Assembly: GCF_020884755.1 (NCBI RefSeq)
Contig: NZ_BPWE01000003.1
Location: forward strand, 124,001 to 188,000
Length of the DNA: 64,000 bases
Source: Bifidobacterium mizhiense
Lineage (GTDB): Bacteria > Actinomycetota > Actinomycetes > Actinomycetales > Bifidobacteriaceae
Reading direction: 5' to 3'
Shown here piece by piece: positions 62,304 through 64,000 of this stretch (position 1 is the stretch's first letter; each line of letters begins with the position of its first letter). Below the pieces are notes generated by a model, which searched no databases, was not told the DNA's origin, and was given only the letters and a program-made list of their open reading frames with translations. Made by a program: the position numbers and the translations under genes.

Positions 62304-63905
62304 GTGACCGCATCCGCACAGGAGCATCTACAAGGAGACACTGATCCCAAGAACGTGGACCTGGATGAGCAGAACATGGAAGACCGGGTGAACAACCGCA
62401 CCCTGCGCCCCAACTCCCCCGCCTTCCAGAAGTTCATGACCACCGGGTGGCAGGCCCAGGAGCCGCAGATCGAGCCACTGGAGTCCAGCAAATATACTGA
62501 GCGCCGCCTGCGTGAACTGGGTCAGCGTTTCCCTGGTGAACGACTGGTCATCCCTGCCGGATCCTACAAGACCCGAAACAACGACAACGACTACGCCTTC
62601 CGCCCAGACACCACCTTTGCCTACTACACGGGCCTGGGCGAGGACTACGAACCCGGCGCCATTCTGGTCCTGGACCCGGTGGACCCCGACAGCCCGGAGG
62701 CCGCCAAGGGGCTGACGCATACCCCCGAGCTCTTCGTCCATCCCCGGGCCGATCAGTCCACCCGCGACTACTACAGGTCCTCCCAGTACGGGGAGTACTG
62801 GGTGGGTCCCCGGGCCGGGCTGCGGGAGCTGGCCATCATGACCGGCATCCCCACCAAGGACATCGCCTCCTTCCCTGATGCCATCGCCAAGGATCTGGGG
62901 CCGGACCAGGGAGCGGTCAAGATGCGGGTAATCCGCACTGCCGACCAGGAGGTCTTGAATCAGGTGGAGGCCGCCCGCAAGGCCAACGGCATCGGTGGTC
63001 CGGACCGCAACGAGGAGGCCGACGACAAGCTCGAAGAGTTCACCTCCGAGGCCCGCATGATCAAGGACGACTACGAGGTGGGCGAGATGCGCAAGGCCAT
63101 CGCCGCCACCAAGGACGGATTCGACCGGATTCTGACCCACCTGCCCCAGGTGGTAGGCAAGCCCCGTTCCGAGCGGATGCTGGAGGGCGTTTTCAATGCC
63201 AACGCCCGCGAGAAGGGCAACGACGTGGGCTACGGTTCCATCATCGCCTCGGGCAAGCACGCTCCTATCCTGCACTGGATGCGCAATGACGGAACGGTCC
63301 AGAAGGGCGACCTGCTCCTGATCGACGCTGGCGTGGAGGTCAACAGCCTCTACACGGCCGACATCACCCGCACCTTCCCCGTAGGCGGCACCTTCAGCCC
63401 GCTGCAGAAGCGGATCTACCAGACCGTGCTCAAGGCCCAGCAGGCCGGATTCGAAGCAGCCAAGCCCGGCGCCACCTACTCGGACATCCACCATGCCGTC
63501 ATGCGGGTACTGGCTGAAACTTTGCACGAGTGGGGCATCCTCAAGGTCAGCGTGGAGGAGTCCCTCTCCCCCCAGGGCCAGCAGCACCGGCGCTGGCACG
63601 CCTGCGGATGCGCCCACCACCTGGGTCTGGACGTGCACGACTGCGCGGAGGCCAGGTACGAGTCCTACCAGGGCGCGCCCATCACCCCCGGGATGATCTT
63701 CACCATCGAGCCCGGACTCTACTTCAAGGAGAACGACCTGCTGGTGCCTCCGGAGTTCCGCGGCATCGGCGTGCGCGTGGAGGACGACGTGCTCATGACC
63801 GAGCAGGGACCCCAGTGGCTGTCTGCCGGCATCCCCAAGACCGTCGAAGAGGTGGAGGCCTGGATGGCGCAGCGGGCCGCACTGGCCGACCCGGACAGGG
63901 ACTGA
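62304..63905 (+). CDS. pepP: Xaa-Pro aminopeptidase (aminopeptidase P family)
   Basis: A 533-residue metallopeptidase removing N-terminal residues before proline. The N-domain is a creatinase-like fold with RLVIPAGSYKTRNNDNDYAFRPDTTFAYYTGL. The pita-bread catalytic domain shows all five metal ligands: LLIDAGVEVNSLYTADITRTFP (two Asp), HHLGLDVHD (His), FTIEPGLYF (Glu) and GVRVEDDVLMT (Glu). An insert of charged residues (about 230-260, ANGIGGPDRNEEADDKLEEF) separates the domains. The start is GTG 62304-62306, because AAGGAGG lies 6 bases upstream; a 54-codon longer frame to 62142 overlaps folC and is not supported. It probably finishes breakdown of peptides imported by OppA-type transporters. 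Confidence 0.94.
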   Translation: MTASAQEHLQGDTDPKNVDLDEQNMEDRVNNRTLRPNSPAFQKFMTTGWQAQEPQIEPLESSKYTERRLRELGQRFPGERLVIPAGSYKTRNNDNDYAFRPDTTFAYYTGLGEDYEPGAILVLDPVDPDSPEAAKGLTHTPELFVHPRADQSTRDYYRSSQYGEYWVGPRAGLRELAIMTGIPTKDIASFPDAIAKDLGPDQGAVKMRVIRTADQEVLNQVEAARKANGIGGPDRNEEADDKLEEFTSEARMIKDDYEVGEMRKAIAATKDGFDRILTHLPQVVGKPRSERMLEGVFNANAREKGNDVGYGSIIASGKHAPILHWMRNDGTVQKGDLLLIDAGVEVNSLYTADITRTFPVGGTFSPLQKRIYQTVLKAQQAGFEAAKPGATYSDIHHAVMRVLAETLHEWGILKVSVEESLSPQGQQHRRWHACGCAHHLGLDVHDCAEARYESYQGAPITPGMIFTIEPGLYFKENDLLVPPEFRGIGVRVEDDVLMTEQGPQWLSAGIPKTVEEVEAWMAQRAALADPDRD

Positions 63906-63908
63906 TGT

Positions 63909-64000
63909 ATGCCCACTCCTGACTTCGTGCTCAGACTGCGCCGGTCCATAGGCCATGACCTGCTCTGGCTGAACGGTGTGACGGCCTTCGTCAGCGATGA
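63909..64000 (+). CDS. Nudix hydrolase N-terminus (3' partial)
   Basis: ATG 63909 opens a frame that runs off the window: MPTPDFVLRLRRSIGHD, continuing LLWLNGVTAFVSD. This matches the beginning of actinobacterial Nudix hydrolases (IGHDxLWLxGVTAVVxD), just ahead of the Nudix box, which lies outside. It starts four bases after the pepP stop, so the two are probably co-transcribed. No catalytic residues are visible here. Confidence 0.7.
   Translation, partial: MPTPDFVLRLRRSIGHDLLWLNGVTAFVSD

Noticed and set aside
62328-63956. 542-codon minus-strand frame opposite aminopeptidase P
   Set aside because: Antisense shadow of pepP, which has all five metal ligands on the plus strand.

Overview
The window looks like a chromosomal segment of a high-G+C actinobacterium, almost certainly Bifidobacterium. 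Core genes, gene order and strongly G/C-ending codons all fit: scpA-scpB next to a ParA ATPase and xerD, infC-rpmI-rplT, smc after folC, the DUF3710/DUF3159 pair, the 24-residue actinobacterial ribosomal protein bL37, and a Mur ligase that lacks the DAP-type DNPR motif. The species cannot be fixed from sequence reading alone. A Lys/Orn-D-Asp type peptidoglycan cassette would suit only some bifidobacteria. No tRNA, rRNA, CRISPR array or insertion sequence was recognised.

Layout. 1-3.8 kb: the 3' part of an RCC1-repeat wall-anchored surface protein and a BI-1 membrane protein. 3.8-12.5 kb (minus strand): aconitase, a CtpE-like P-type ATPase, a small lipoprotein, a TrmA/RlmD-type RNA methyltransferase, and DUF3159 and DUF3710 proteins. 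12.5-20.2 kb (minus): a complete oligopeptide ABC importer with a fused double ATPase, two permeases and two tandem lipoprotein binding proteins. 20.2-32.8 kb (minus): xerC, tyrA-pheA, typA, the scpB-scpA-parA-xerD chromosome block, a membrane-anchored spermidine-synthase-like protein, and rplT-rpmI-infC, in which infC appears to begin with an AUU-type start codon. 33.0-40.9 kb (minus): a lower-G+C catabolic island. 41-51 kb: asnB, msrAB, azlCD, a thiamine pyrophosphokinase, an ArsC/Spx-like protein, gapdh, dedA, ybaK, ispH, an aldose epimerase and bL37. 51-64 kb: an ECF sigma factor with a Cys-rich partner, a DnaQ-like exonuclease, a three-gene peptidoglycan cassette (MurE-like ligase, ATP-grasp ligase, Asp/Glu racemase), smc-folC, an aminopeptidase P and the first codons of a Nudix protein.

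The most interesting part is the island. Six genes run head to tail behind a SorC-family regulator: a DhaK-DhaL fusion kinase, a xylose-isomerase-like TIM-barrel protein, a PdxA homologue, a GntP-type acid-sugar permease, an RpiB homologue and a second TPI homologue. The last two belong to the families that turn tetrulose phosphates into D-erythrose 4-phosphate in erythritol/erythrulose pathways (EryH/EryI, LerI/DerI). The RpiB homologue has serine where E. coli RpiB has the ring-opening His99, as expected for a substrate that cannot cyclise. GntP plus a PdxA-type oxidative decarboxylase points to an acid sugar as the starting compound. A testable inference is: sugar acid -> phosphorylated acid -> oxidative decarboxylation -> tetrulose phosphate -> erythrose 4-phosphate, entering the bifid shunt. 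This combination does not match any pathway I can name.
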